From contig NZ_CP007806.1 in the NCBI RefSeq assembly GCF_000219535.2, positions 564,001 to 628,000 of the forward strand: a DNA stretch of 64,000 nucleotides. Reading direction: 5' to 3'. Shown piece after piece: positions 17,337 through 26,426 of the stretch. Each line of letters begins with the position of its first letter. Positions within the stretch are counted from its first letter, which is position 1. The notes under the pieces are model-generated. The model was not told where the DNA came from, searched no databases, and was given only the letters and a program-made list of their open reading frames with translations. The DNA comes from Brevibacillus laterosporus LMG 15441. GTDB lineage: Bacteria > Bacillota > Bacilli > Brevibacillales > Brevibacillaceae. The position numbers were made by a program, and so were the translations under genes.

Positions 17337-18338
17337 ATGAGTTTGATACACGTTTCTAATCTACAGAAAGAATATGCTTATTACAGAAAGGAGGTTGGGT
17401 TGCTTAACTCTATTAAAAACCTATTCCATCGGGAAAAGCTGGTCAAGGAAGCGGTACAAAAAATTTCATTTGATATCGATGAGGGAGAGATGATGGCTTT
17501 TCTTGGACCAAATGGAGCAGGAAAAACAACAACTTTGAAAATTTTATCCGGCATCTTGCATCCCACTAGTGGAGAAGCAACTGTGATGGGGTATGTTCCA
17601 TGGGAACGTAAAAAGGAATTTAAAATGAAATTTTCGATTGTTATGGGACAGAAAAGTCAGCTATGGTGGGATTTGCCCGCTAATGAATCCCTATTTTTAA
17701 ATAAATTCATTTACGAAGTAGAAGATCGAGAGTATCAGAAGACGTTGGATGAGCTAACAGAATTACTTGATGTCAAGGATATTTTAGATGTACAAGTGAG
17801 AAGGCTTTCCTTGGGAGAACGAATGAAGCTAGAATTGGTGGCCGCATTAATTCATCGACCTAAGGTTATCTTCTTGGACGAGCCTACAATTGGATTAGAC
17901 CTTATCTCACAGAAGAGCATCCGTAAATTTCTAAAGTATTACAATGAAGAGACGAAGGCTACGATCATTTTGACAACACATTATATGAAAGATGTAGAAG
18001 ACCTTTGCAAAAGGGCTATTATTATCAATCAGGGAAAGATTGTGTATGATGGCAACTTAAATAAAGTAAACGAATTGCTGAATCAGAAGAAGCTCGTTAA
18101 AATTCAATTTTCTACCCCTGTTCCACAATCAGCTGTAGAAGCTTACGGAATTGTGAGGGAGCACAACGAATTTGAAAGTCTTATCGAGCTTGATCGTGAA
18201 TTTTTAAAGCAAAACTCTAAGCTGATATTGGAGCATTTGCCTGTAAGTGACATTAATGTAGAGGATATCCCCATCGAAGATAGCATTACGATTTTGTATA
18301 AGAAGGATGAGAAAAATGAGAAGGTTGCGCAGTTTTAG
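17337..18338 (+). CDS. ABC-2 type exporter ATPase (COG4586-like)
   Basis: The 333-residue ATPase has Walker A FLGPNGAGKTTTLK, a Q-loop (MGQKSQLWW), the signature LSLGERMKLE, Walker B VIFLDEPTIGLD and switch His in LTTHYMKD. It begins with an extended N-terminal segment typical of the COG4586 group, whose members pair with two different permeases (COG4587 and COG3694). The two permease genes follow with overlap and a 2-base gap. Together they should export the cluster product or confer self-protection at the cytoplasmic membrane. Confidence 0.88.
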   Translation: MSLIHVSNLQKEYAYYRKEVGLLNSIKNLFHREKLVKEAVQKISFDIDEGEMMAFLGPNGAGKTTTLKILSGILHPTSGEATVMGYVPWERKKEFKMKFSIVMGQKSQLWWDLPANESLFLNKFIYEVEDREYQKTLDELTELLDVKDILDVQVRRLSLGERMKLELVAALIHRPKVIFLDEPTIGLDLISQKSIRKFLKYYNEETKATIILTTHYMKDVEDLCKRAIIINQGKIVYDGNLNKVNELLNQKKLVKIQFSTPVPQSAVEAYGIVREHNEFESLIELDREFLKQNSKLILEHLPVSDINVEDIPIEDSITILYKKDEKNEKVAQF

Positions 18339-19137
18339 GAAATACATTCATACCTTTCAATTAGGGATACAGACAGCAGTGGAATATCGAGCTAATTTTG
18401 TGTTGGGAATTGTGGGAAGTGTATTCTCCATCACCATATTAACCTACTTATGGACAGCTATTTTTGATAGCCAAAGTCCCGGGTCTACCGTTTTTGGATA
18501 TACCTTTCAGGAGATGATCACGTATACACTGATTGCGGCAGTAACTGCCAAGATTATTCAAGCTGGTTTTGAGTATGATGTAGCGGAAGATATAAAGGAG
18601 GGTGGGCTTAACAAATTTATCATTAGACCGATTGGATATCTTCCTTACAAAATTTATTCGTTTCTTGGCTCTAAGCTAATTTATATTGTGGTCAGCTTTT
18701 GTTTAATCTTTCTCATTTTATTTGTCTTAAATAGACTGATCCAAGTAGAGATTAACCTCGTTAATATCGGTTATTTTCTGATTACACTCTTACTTGCTCT
18801 CGTATTAAACTTCTTTATCTTCTTTAGCATTACTACCATAGCTTTTTGGCTTGAAAATGTTTCTTATATTTTTGAAGCTCCGAAAATTTTGCTTGTAATA
18901 TTAAGTGGAGGGATTTTTCCGCTAGATGTCTTCGATGATACAATTCTCTCCTTTCTAAACTATTTGCCATTTAAATATACGGTCAATTATCCAGTAGATG
19001 TGCTTATTGGGAAGTACCAGGGGATAGAACTGGTGACAGGTATGGGGCTACAAGTATTCTGGATTATCGCTTTTGCTGTTCTCTCCAAATTGTTATGGGG
19101 CATCGGTATTAAAAAATATATAGCTATAGGTGGATAA
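18316..19137 (+). CDS. ABC-2 permease (COG4587-like)
   Basis: The protein (about 273 residues) has six hydrophobic segments and overlaps the end of the ATPase gene. ATG 18307 is also possible, but AAGGA sits at the right distance for ATG 18316. Features such as FEYDVAEDIKEGGLNKFIIRP, the cytoplasmic coupling loop, are characteristic of this permease group. It is one of two unlike permeases expected to form a heterodimer. Confidence 0.82.
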   Translation: MRRLRSFRKYIHTFQLGIQTAVEYRANFVLGIVGSVFSITILTYLWTAIFDSQSPGSTVFGYTFQEMITYTLIAAVTAKIIQAGFEYDVAEDIKEGGLNKFIIRPIGYLPYKIYSFLGSKLIYIVVSFCLIFLILFVLNRLIQVEINLVNIGYFLITLLLALVLNFFIFFSITTIAFWLENVSYIFEAPKILLVILSGGIFPLDVFDDTILSFLNYLPFKYTVNYPVDVLIGKYQGIELVTGMGLQVFWIIAFAVLSKLLWGIGIKKYIAIGG

Positions 19138-19139
19138 AC

Positions 19140-19952
19140 ATGGCATGGGTTAAAGAAGTGAAAAAAATGGTAAAAATTTACTATCTATTTTGTAAAAACT
19201 GCTTAATGGCGCAGATGGAATATCGTTTTAATTTTTTTGTCGGAGTCATTGTGGAGAGCGGTTTTGTATTATCCAAGTTGATTTATATCTTTGTGATATA
19301 CCAGTCAGGTTTGATTATTGAAGGATTAAGCAGAGACTCTATTCTATTGTTCTCAGGTACATTTATGCTGGTTACAGGGGTATATGTTAGTCTTTTCGTT
19401 GTTAATTTTTTTAAAATCTCAGAGGATTATATACACGAAGGAAAACTAGATTTATACATTACAAAACCAATATCCCTACAATTTCTTACCACAATGAGAT
19501 ATATAGATTTTGGCTTGGCGATTCCCAATCTGATTGTCGGAAGTGTGCTGTTGGTAATGGGATGGAGTCGATTAGGAATTGAGGTTAGCTTGGCTAATAT
19601 CGCAGGCTACACCCTATTTTTAATTGGAGGAATTGTAATTAGTTACACAGTCATGTTGATTCCGCACCTCTTTTCGTTTTGGTTTATTAAAACATCCGCT
19701 GTAAATGATTTGAGCAATGATATTTGGGAATTTGGGCACATGCCAGCAAGAATCTATGGTAAAACAATCCAGACCATCGGTATTTACATTATTCCGTTAT
19801 TTTTAGCGAGCAACTTTGGACCATTGTATCTCCTAAATCAATTAAGCGTGGTAAATATGATGTGGGGTATTCTTGCTCCGCTAGCATTGTTGCTTTTGAC
19901 TCGATTACTGTGGAAGGCAGCGGTTCGGAATTATTCTAGTGCAAGCAGTTGA
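19140..19952 (+). CDS. ABC-2 permease (COG3694-like)
   Basis: The 270-residue protein has about six hydrophobic segments and a coupling loop (EDYIHEGKLDLYITKPISLQF) parallel to that in the preceding permease. It starts 2 bases after the previous stop, so the two are translationally coupled. It completes the exporter. Confidence 0.82.
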   Translation: MAWVKEVKKMVKIYYLFCKNCLMAQMEYRFNFFVGVIVESGFVLSKLIYIFVIYQSGLIIEGLSRDSILLFSGTFMLVTGVYVSLFVVNFFKISEDYIHEGKLDLYITKPISLQFLTTMRYIDFGLAIPNLIVGSVLLVMGWSRLGIEVSLANIAGYTLFLIGGIVISYTVMLIPHLFSFWFIKTSAVNDLSNDIWEFGHMPARIYGKTIQTIGIYIIPLFLASNFGPLYLLNQLSVVNMMWGILAPLALLLLTRLLWKAAVRNYSSASS

Positions 19953-19978
19953 GTTTTTATAAGAGAGGTGAAAAATGA

Positions 19979-20986
19979 ATGAAATTCTCAGTTAGCTTTT
20001 TTTCGAACGTAAATGATACCACAGCCCAAAACATGCAGGATCACTATGAATTTCTATTCGAAGTAATCCAATATGCGGAGAAGAATGGCTGGTATGGTGT
20101 CTGGTTTCCTGAGAGGCATTATCATACCTTTGGTGGGTTATTTCCTAGTCCATCCGTTTTTGCAGCGGCTGTAGCAAGGGAAACAAAGAAACTTCGTATT
20201 CAAGTTGGAAGCGTCATATTGCCTCTCCATTCGCCCATTCGAATTGCAGAAGAATGGGCAATGGTGGATCAATTGTCAAAAGGGCGAGTAAGTATTTCCT
20301 TTGCTTCTGGCTGGAACCCCAACGATTTTAAAGAAAATCCAGAGCATTTCGATCAGCGGAAAATACGAATGTGGCAGGGAATAGAAAGGATTGAAAACCT
20401 TTGGAATGACAAAGAAACAGATGTAACTATATTTCCAAAACCCTATCAACAACAAATCCCGATTTATGTAACAGTAGCTTCTTCTAAAGAAACCTGTTAT
20501 GAGGCTGGAAAACATGGATACCATTTGTTAACCCATTTTATTTTTAATGATATGAATGATGTAAAGCAAAAGATTGAGTTGTATCATGCTGGATTACGTG
20601 AGGGAGGTCATAGCATAGAAGACAAAGATGTAACTATCTTGCTTCACACCTATCTTGATCATGATCTTGAAATGGTAGAAAAGACTGTAAAGAATGCTTT
20701 TTTTGAGTATCAGCATGCATTCCTGTCATTGGCAGAGATGATCCCCCATTATGAAAGTAAACGAGAAGAAGAGATTGCAAAAACAATGATGCTTAGGAAA
20801 TATTCTCCTCATTATTCCTTGCTAGGTACTCCAGAGACTTGTTCAACTGTATTGAGGAAGCTAGAGGAGATCGGGGTTACGCAAGTTGCTGCTCTGATAG
20901 ACTTTGGATTACAAAGACAGAAAATCATGGAGAGCTTGGAACGATTGCAGCTACTTGTAAAAGAGGAGAATGCCCAGACTATTTGA
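19979..20986 (+). CDS. Luciferase-like flavin monooxygenase of the MupA/Atu3640 biosynthetic type
   Basis: The 335-residue protein matches bacterial-luciferase-like flavin-dependent oxygenases. Evidence includes the first strand MKFSVSFFSN, GVWFPERHYHTFGG, the flavin-binding SVILPLHSPIRIAEEWAMVD and GRVSISFASGWNPNDF. The last two are typical of the subgroup found inside PKS and NRPS clusters (MupA/Atu3640 family). It should use reduced FMN and O2 to hydroxylate a substrate, possibly one bound to the carrier protein encoded next. BtrO in butirosin assembly is a precedent for an LLM enzyme working on an ACP-bound acyl chain. ATG 19979 is used because the ATG at 19975 is out of frame. Confidence 0.85.
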   Translation: MKFSVSFFSNVNDTTAQNMQDHYEFLFEVIQYAEKNGWYGVWFPERHYHTFGGLFPSPSVFAAAVARETKKLRIQVGSVILPLHSPIRIAEEWAMVDQLSKGRVSISFASGWNPNDFKENPEHFDQRKIRMWQGIERIENLWNDKETDVTIFPKPYQQQIPIYVTVASSKETCYEAGKHGYHLLTHFIFNDMNDVKQKIELYHAGLREGGHSIEDKDVTILLHTYLDHDLEMVEKTVKNAFFEYQHAFLSLAEMIPHYESKREEEIAKTMMLRKYSPHYSLLGTPETCSTVLRKLEEIGVTQVAALIDFGLQRQKIMESLERLQLLVKEENAQTI

Positions 20987-21004
20987 TGAAAGGGAATGGA
21001 AAAA

Positions 21005-21268
21005 ATGAAACAAGCGAAGATACGTAAAATCCTACAAGACCTGCTTGAAATCAAGGAACCTATTACTGAATGTGACGACTTAACAAAAATGGGGTTAGAC
21101 TCTATGACTACAATTCGTTTAATTGTAGCACTAGAGCAAGCATTTGATCTGGAATTTAGTGAGGAAGATCTCTTGTTGGATAATTTTCGAACTGTTGAGA
21201 AAATAAGTGGTTTAATCAATGTAAGACAATCAGAGAAATTAGTTTATACAGAAAAGAGTGAGTGTTAA
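21005..21268 (+). CDS. Acyl carrier protein
   Basis: The protein has about 87 residues (90 if the upstream ATG at 20996 is used; that ATG sits too close to AGGGA). The phosphopantetheine site is clear: KMGLDSMTTIRLIVALEQAF, with the attachment Ser in the DSM motif. It has four-helix ACP length plus a charged tail. Its stop codon overlaps the next start (TAATG), tying its expression to the amino acid:carrier-protein ligase. It is the only carrier protein in the cluster, so all tethered chemistry probably takes place on it. Confidence 0.9.
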   Translation: MKQAKIRKILQDLLEIKEPITECDDLTKMGLDSMTTIRLIVALEQAFDLEFSEEDLLLDNFRTVEKISGLINVRQSEKLVYTEKSEC

Positions 21269-22383
21269 TGAAAAAACAGTATCATGTAGCCGGAACACTT
21301 TCTCAATCGCAGGCAGAAGCGATTACTTCGAAATTGGTGTATAGTCTTGAGGGGATTTCTCATTGCTCCTTCTATCCTGAAACAAAGCAAATTGAAATTG
21401 ACATCGTTGATAAAAGCAAAGAAACACAGATTGACCAGGTTATTCAGACCATGATTGAGGAGCAAAAGGGTATACGTTCTTTTCCTAATCGGATCATACG
21501 AAAGACCGATGGAGACATCACAAAAATACGAATCAATGAGGAAGAAATGCTAGCAGAGTTTTCAGAGCTTATTCGAAAGGAGTCTGCTGTTACTTTATAT
21601 GAGGCATTACAACGTCTTTTTGCGGAATACGCAGAATCTAAACAAGCGAGGGCGAGAATATATTCGTCCTTAATTCCAAGACAGACAATGGAAAAATGCC
21701 AGTATGTGAAAAACTTCCCACAAAACCTTTATGTAGTTGCCGAATTTCCTCATGAGTATGAAGTGCTTAATCAGGTTGGTCAAACTGATAATTATGAAAA
21801 ATATACTCGTTGCAGTGAGTATCTTCTTTCACCAGCTCTATGTTTTCATTGCTATGAGGAGTATTCTAATCAGACATTGCATGAACCATTATTACTTAGT
21901 ACAGAAGGGATTTGTTTCCGTCATGAGGCACCATGGCGTTTGGGAAAACATCGACTTCATAATTTTCGAATGAGAGAGTTTGTTTTTATGGGGAATGAGT
22001 CCTTTGTCGAAGAAACAAGGTCCTTTTTTTTAGATTTGATATGGAAATTATTTGTTGATTTAGGATTTAATGGTTACATAGAGACGGCACATGATCCCTT
22101 TTATTTTCCTCATCATGCTGAGAAAAGTCAGTATCAGCTAATGGCTCACATGAAATATGAGCTAATTATCTCAACTGACATGGGGAATTTTTCAATTGCG
22201 TCATTTAATAATGTAAAAGACACGCTATGTAAAGAGTTTGGCATTACTGAACCAAACGGTTCAATATTGCATTCAGGATGTGTGGCTTTTGGGATTGATC
22301 GGTGGGTATATGCCTTGCTGGCTGTATATGGTACACAGCTTCATGAATGGCCTGCTCAGATAAGAGAAATCTTGGATTTATAA
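21268..22383 (+). CDS. Amino acid:[carrier protein] ligase, class II aminoacyl-tRNA-synthetase-like
   Basis: The 371-residue protein starts at ATG 21268, overlapping the ACP stop by one base. Residues 180 onward match the Bll0957/Atu2573 family, homologues of archaeal-type seryl-tRNA synthetase that load amino acids onto carrier proteins instead of tRNA. The zinc ligands expected for that family are present: Cys192 (LLSPALCFHCYE), Glu220 (ICFRHE) and Cys338 (SGCVAFGIDRW). Motif 2 (FRMREFVFMG) and motif 3 (GCVAFGIDRWVYALLA) are clear. Characterised members use glycine or alanine. Residues 1-90 form an extra N-terminal part not needed for catalysis, perhaps for ACP docking. The tRNA-binding arm is absent. 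Confidence 0.85.
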   Translation: MKKQYHVAGTLSQSQAEAITSKLVYSLEGISHCSFYPETKQIEIDIVDKSKETQIDQVIQTMIEEQKGIRSFPNRIIRKTDGDITKIRINEEEMLAEFSELIRKESAVTLYEALQRLFAEYAESKQARARIYSSLIPRQTMEKCQYVKNFPQNLYVVAEFPHEYEVLNQVGQTDNYEKYTRCSEYLLSPALCFHCYEEYSNQTLHEPLLLSTEGICFRHEAPWRLGKHRLHNFRMREFVFMGNESFVEETRSFFLDLIWKLFVDLGFNGYIETAHDPFYFPHHAEKSQYQLMAHMKYELIISTDMGNFSIASFNNVKDTLCKEFGITEPNGSILHSGCVAFGIDRWVYALLAVYGTQLHEWPAQIREILDL

Positions 22384-22422
22384 ATTCTTACCTTTAGATA
22401 AATAGAAGGAGGCTTATTACTA

Positions 22423-23628
22423 ATGATTTTTGCTACAAACGAAAGAGACGTGCAATTAAAACGATTGGACAAGCTTATTTCAGGAATCCGAACGAATAAA
22501 GCAGAACTGTTAGAAATTTTAACGGAGATTGCTACTTATGATAGTGCTGAGGCTGAGATAGAATCTTCCCTCTCTACTCTACTTGGAGCTGAACAGGAAG
22601 TGGAGCGCTACAATCCTCCTTCTATTAATCGGATTGCAGTTTATCATTCATCAAACGTTTTGTTGTACTCCTATGTCTTATATGCTGCTATTCCAAGTTT
22701 ATTTTGCAAGGAAATCTTGATTAGACCCTCTACAAAAGCTTTATCTACAATGGTAAAGCTTCATGATTTCATAATGAAACAGGCGGACATGCCATCTCAG
22801 CTACTTCCTATTTCTCAACGGAAATTTAAAGAACAGGCAGGACAGCCAGATGTAGTTGTCTTTACTGGAAATTATGAGAATAGTTTGAAGGTGCAAAAAA
22901 CCTATCCACACTCTTTGTTCTTGTATTTCGGAGCGGGAATTAATCCATTTATCGTTGGACAAAAAGCAAATCTAGCAGATGCTTCTAAGCGAGCTGTGGC
23001 TGCACGCGTCTATAATTCGGGACAGGATTGTATGTGCCCCAACGTTTATTTTGTCCACGAGAATATTAAAGAGAATTTTCTATCTACACTGATTCAGGAC
23101 ATTAAAGAATTACGCATTGGTAAGCGAAATGAACCAGGAAATGTAATAGCTCCGTTATTTTATGAGGGGTTGTCAGAGCAGGCACAGGAGTATTTCACAC
23201 CAATAAAAGATCGTATTGTTTACGGTGGATCGGTGGATGTGTCCAGTAATTATGTAGAGCCTACTGTTGTCGTGTCCTCTCTTGAAAAAATTGGTGAGGT
23301 AATTGAGTTTTTCTGTCCGATCTTTCATGTTGTAACCTATCGAGATGAACAAGAGGTAATAGATTGGTTACATGCTCCTGAGCGTATAGAGAGTACTCTT
23401 GGTGCTTCTGTTTTTGGAATACCAGAATTAGCTGAAAAATTACGCTCTACCCACATCGTGTCAGAAAATGTAAGCCTGTACGATATTGAAAACGGAAATA
23501 GCCCGTTTGGTGGTTATGGTTTACAGGCAAATTATGTGTGTTATCAGGGAAGTTTTACTAGTCGTCCTCTTTTAATCTCCAAAGAAGTATCAGTCGCATT
23601 CAACAATAAGGAACTACATCATTCATAA
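22423..23628 (+). CDS. Aldehyde dehydrogenase family protein, short and lacking the general-base Glu
   Basis: The 401-residue protein has the ALDH nucleophile motif NSGQDCMCPN (Cys203) and the C-terminal NSPFGGYGLQ segment. It is about 80 residues shorter than usual at the N-terminus. Where most hydrolytic ALDHs have ELGGKNP, it reads YFGAGINP, so the general-base Glu is missing. Loss of that Glu is usual in acylating (thioester-forming or reducing) members such as methylmalonate-semialdehyde dehydrogenase. It may therefore interconvert an aldehyde and a thioester. AAGGAGG precedes ATG 22423. The substrate is unknown. Confidence 0.78.
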   Translation: MIFATNERDVQLKRLDKLISGIRTNKAELLEILTEIATYDSAEAEIESSLSTLLGAEQEVERYNPPSINRIAVYHSSNVLLYSYVLYAAIPSLFCKEILIRPSTKALSTMVKLHDFIMKQADMPSQLLPISQRKFKEQAGQPDVVVFTGNYENSLKVQKTYPHSLFLYFGAGINPFIVGQKANLADASKRAVAARVYNSGQDCMCPNVYFVHENIKENFLSTLIQDIKELRIGKRNEPGNVIAPLFYEGLSEQAQEYFTPIKDRIVYGGSVDVSSNYVEPTVVVSSLEKIGEVIEFFCPIFHVVTYRDEQEVIDWLHAPERIESTLGASVFGIPELAEKLRSTHIVSENVSLYDIENGNSPFGGYGLQANYVCYQGSFTSRPLLISKEVSVAFNNKELHHS

Positions 23629-23648
23629 CTAAAGAAGGATGTGAAATA

Positions 23649-25364
23649 ATGGAAGCAGTAGAAAGTCTGACGATCTGGGATGCTTATGCGAGAGTACTTG
23701 CAGAACAGGGCATAACAAAGCTGTTTGGTATGGTGGGAGATGGTGGGGGGTTAATTGAATCCGCTTATAAAAAAGAAGGAATAGGCATTTTCACGGCACG
23801 TGACCAACGAATAGCGGTTGGAATGGCAATGGGGCATGCTCAGGTATCAGGGAGTCCAGCCGTGCTTGTTACTAGCCCAGGACCTGGAATTGCAAACTGC
23901 ATAATGGGTGTTTTAGAGGCATATTCGGCCGCTGTACCTTTAATTATTATCTCCAATGCTACTGCACGGAACATGCGCGGTGAAGGGGCATTTCAAGAAA
24001 CCAATTCCATTGCCATGATGCAACCCGTGACTAAATGGTGTTATCGTGTAGAGCATCCAGAGAAAGCCATTTGGGCTTTGCGACGTGCTATTTTTTTAGC
24101 TGTTAATGGAAAACCGGGGCCAGTCTATCTTGAGATTCCAGATGATCTAACATGGATGGAGCTAAGCAGTGAATCGTTCTCTGATGCTGATAAAAGAAAC
24201 CTTGATGAACAAGGACCGATTTTTTCGCAGCCTGAAGAAGAGAGTATACGTAATTTATTCGCTCAACTAACGAAAGCAAAGCGTCCTATCCTCCTATTAG
24301 GCGGGGGGTGTCAACATCGGCCATTTGTGTCTGAATTAACAATCTCTTTAGCAGAGGCACACGGATTAGCTATCTTTACTACAGCATCTGGAAGAGGAAT
24401 CGTAGATGAGAGGCATCCCAATGCTTTTGGAAATGTAGGCTTGTATACGTTACCGCAAATCAAGAAGCTCCTTTTTGAGGCAGATTTGATTATAGCGATT
24501 GGAACTCAGTTAGAGGAGACAGCTTTAATGGGATGGAAGGAGGCCTTATTACATTCATTCTTTGTACATATTGATTGCCATTATGAGTCGCTGGAACGTT
24601 CTGTTCATGCCAATTACAGGTTGCTTGGAGATGCCCAACTGTCTTTGCAACTCTTGTGGAAAATGTCAAGCGAGAATCTGAATTGGATTACGACTAACAA
24701 AAATGAGTGGATAAAAAGAATGCAGGAGGTAAAAAAAGAAGCTCTGTCAGTATGGGCAGAAGTAGAAGATATAAAAGCACCTGTGAGAAGGATGCTTAAG
24801 GGAATCGAACATGAATTTGGAGAGCATGTCATCTTGGTTCAAGATAATGGGCTACATGATATGTGGGGATATTCGTATCCTGTTTATACGGTGGCTCCGC
24901 CCAGCCGCACAGTGGTTCCCGGTGAACAAACAGCCCTAGGTTTACCGATGGGTATATCCTTAGGAGCTAAGATTGCTGCTAGAAAAGCGAATGTTATTGC
25001 TTTACTTGGAGACGGTTCGTTTGAAATGGGATATTCAGCTGTGGGGAGTGCCGCTGAGCATCAATTAGGTATCACTTTTATTGTCATAAATAATGGTGGA
25101 TTTTCTTGGCCAAGATTTCAGCAAAGCATGAGCGAAATAGAAATAGGCTGCTCTTTTCAAATAGAGCTAGACTATGCAGCTTTAGCTAAATCGGTTGGCG
25201 GCTATTATGCTAAACTGACTGACCTAAATGAGTACCAAAATGCATTAAAAGAAGCAAGGCTGTATACAGAACAAAATAAGATTGCTTTGCTAGAATTAAT
25301 AGTTAGTTGGGACCAGGATTTACCAATTACGGTGATGATGCAATATGGAGACAAAGAACAGTAA
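23649..25364 (+). CDS. Thiamine-diphosphate enzyme, acetolactate-synthase-like, with Glu-to-Gln change
   Basis: The 571-residue protein has the three ThDP domains. The N-terminal PYR domain includes LFGMVGDGGGL and TSPGPGIANCIMGVLEAY; the C-terminal PP domain includes LLGDGSFEMGYSAVGSAAEH and NNGGFSW (the GDG...NN cofactor motif, about residues 454-482). At the position of the catalytic Glu (RHEQ in acetolactate synthases) the sequence is ARDQRIAVGMA, so Gln53 replaces it. Glyoxylate carboligase is a known ThDP enzyme without that Glu. Likely reactions are decarboxylation or carboligation of a 2-oxo acid feeding the pathway. It starts 20 bases after the ALDH gene. Confidence 0.82.
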   Translation: MEAVESLTIWDAYARVLAEQGITKLFGMVGDGGGLIESAYKKEGIGIFTARDQRIAVGMAMGHAQVSGSPAVLVTSPGPGIANCIMGVLEAYSAAVPLIIISNATARNMRGEGAFQETNSIAMMQPVTKWCYRVEHPEKAIWALRRAIFLAVNGKPGPVYLEIPDDLTWMELSSESFSDADKRNLDEQGPIFSQPEEESIRNLFAQLTKAKRPILLLGGGCQHRPFVSELTISLAEAHGLAIFTTASGRGIVDERHPNAFGNVGLYTLPQIKKLLFEADLIIAIGTQLEETALMGWKEALLHSFFVHIDCHYESLERSVHANYRLLGDAQLSLQLLWKMSSENLNWITTNKNEWIKRMQEVKKEALSVWAEVEDIKAPVRRMLKGIEHEFGEHVILVQDNGLHDMWGYSYPVYTVAPPSRTVVPGEQTALGLPMGISLGAKIAARKANVIALLGDGSFEMGYSAVGSAAEHQLGITFIVINNGGFSWPRFQQSMSEIEIGCSFQIELDYAALAKSVGGYYAKLTDLNEYQNALKEARLYTEQNKIALLELIVSWDQDLPITVMMQYGDKEQ

Positions 25365-25431
25365 GTATGTCTCATGGGAACATTCGATTAAAAAAGGTAT
25401 GTAGATGTCTAAATAAGCTAGGAGGAATCCC

Positions 25432-26394
25432 ATGAATCTGGCTATTCCCACACACCACCCTGTCATGTATAACAAGCGAAAGGAATTTTTAGATTGCTTA
25501 GAGTATCTTATTTGTTCTTATATTCAAGGATTTGGAGTGCCGTATCACTGGCTTTTGTCCGACAGATGGGGATTTTATTATCGAAGCATCGATGATTTTA
25601 CAGCAGCCAAGGAAGAGGTATTAATACCTTTTCCAGATACATTACAAAAAATTTACAAGGCAGAGTTCCTTCATTATGAAAAACGAGAGCTATTGGATGT
25701 AGTGAAGGAAACCATTAATCAAAATCGACATCTTTTCACTGTTGTGGACGGTAGATTCTTTCCATGGTATACAGATATGGAAATTTTCTCTCATTTTGTT
25801 TTAATTCAAGACTATGATCCTGTATCCAAGCTTTTTTATATAACAGATTTATGGCCGTATGAATTTTCTGACTGGTTCCCGATTGAACCTACCAAACAAG
25901 CTTATGAAGTAGAAGGTAGGTATAGCTTTACATTGACCGAACCATCCCTACAAATCAATGACGAACTGCTTCGACAGCAATTTAGGTCCGTGTGTAACAA
26001 AATTAATGGTACTGATACCGGATATGTGGGCTATCTCAGCGGACAAAAAGCACTCCTTGCGTGTCAGCAAGATATGATATTACATGGGAAAGACTTAGGA
26101 GCTCATCTGGATAAAATATTTGACATGTTAAAACGAGTAATAAACTATCGAGATGGATTTCTTGAATTCATTTTATATGCAGATCAGGATCAAACAAGCC
26201 CAGTTTACAAGGAAATAGACCCGGCACTAATTATTTTAGTAGAAGAGACGGTAAATGTTTGGGCTGTCTTTCGAAATTACTTAATTAAGGCAAAGGTTAC
26301 AGGAAGCACTAATTTTCAAAAACAGATTGATTGGGTGAATAAAATCATTGAAAAAGAAAAAGAAGTTTATGAAAAAATAATCAAATATTTCTAA
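25432..26394 (+). CDS. BtrH-like acyltransferase/papain-fold protein, first copy
   Basis: The 320-residue protein has a papain-like triad in the order of BtrH_N domains: Cys22 in DCLEYLICSYIQGFG, His121 in SHFVLIQDYDP and Asp139 in FYITDLWP. An all-helical C-terminal half follows. BtrH moves an acyl chain from a carrier protein to the amine of an aminoglycoside, so this protein may transfer the ACP-bound chain to an amine. Similar folds are also peptidases (C39), but there is no precursor peptide here. AGGAGG precedes ATG 25432. Assignment is by motif order and context. Confidence 0.6.
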   Translation: MNLAIPTHHPVMYNKRKEFLDCLEYLICSYIQGFGVPYHWLLSDRWGFYYRSIDDFTAAKEEVLIPFPDTLQKIYKAEFLHYEKRELLDVVKETINQNRHLFTVVDGRFFPWYTDMEIFSHFVLIQDYDPVSKLFYITDLWPYEFSDWFPIEPTKQAYEVEGRYSFTLTEPSLQINDELLRQQFRSVCNKINGTDTGYVGYLSGQKALLACQQDMILHGKDLGAHLDKIFDMLKRVINYRDGFLEFILYADQDQTSPVYKEIDPALIILVEETVNVWAVFRNYLIKAKVTGSTNFQKQIDWVNKIIEKEKEVYEKIIKYF

Positions 26395-26426
26395 ATTGAT
26401 AGAAAAGTAATTGAGGTGCTTGAACA

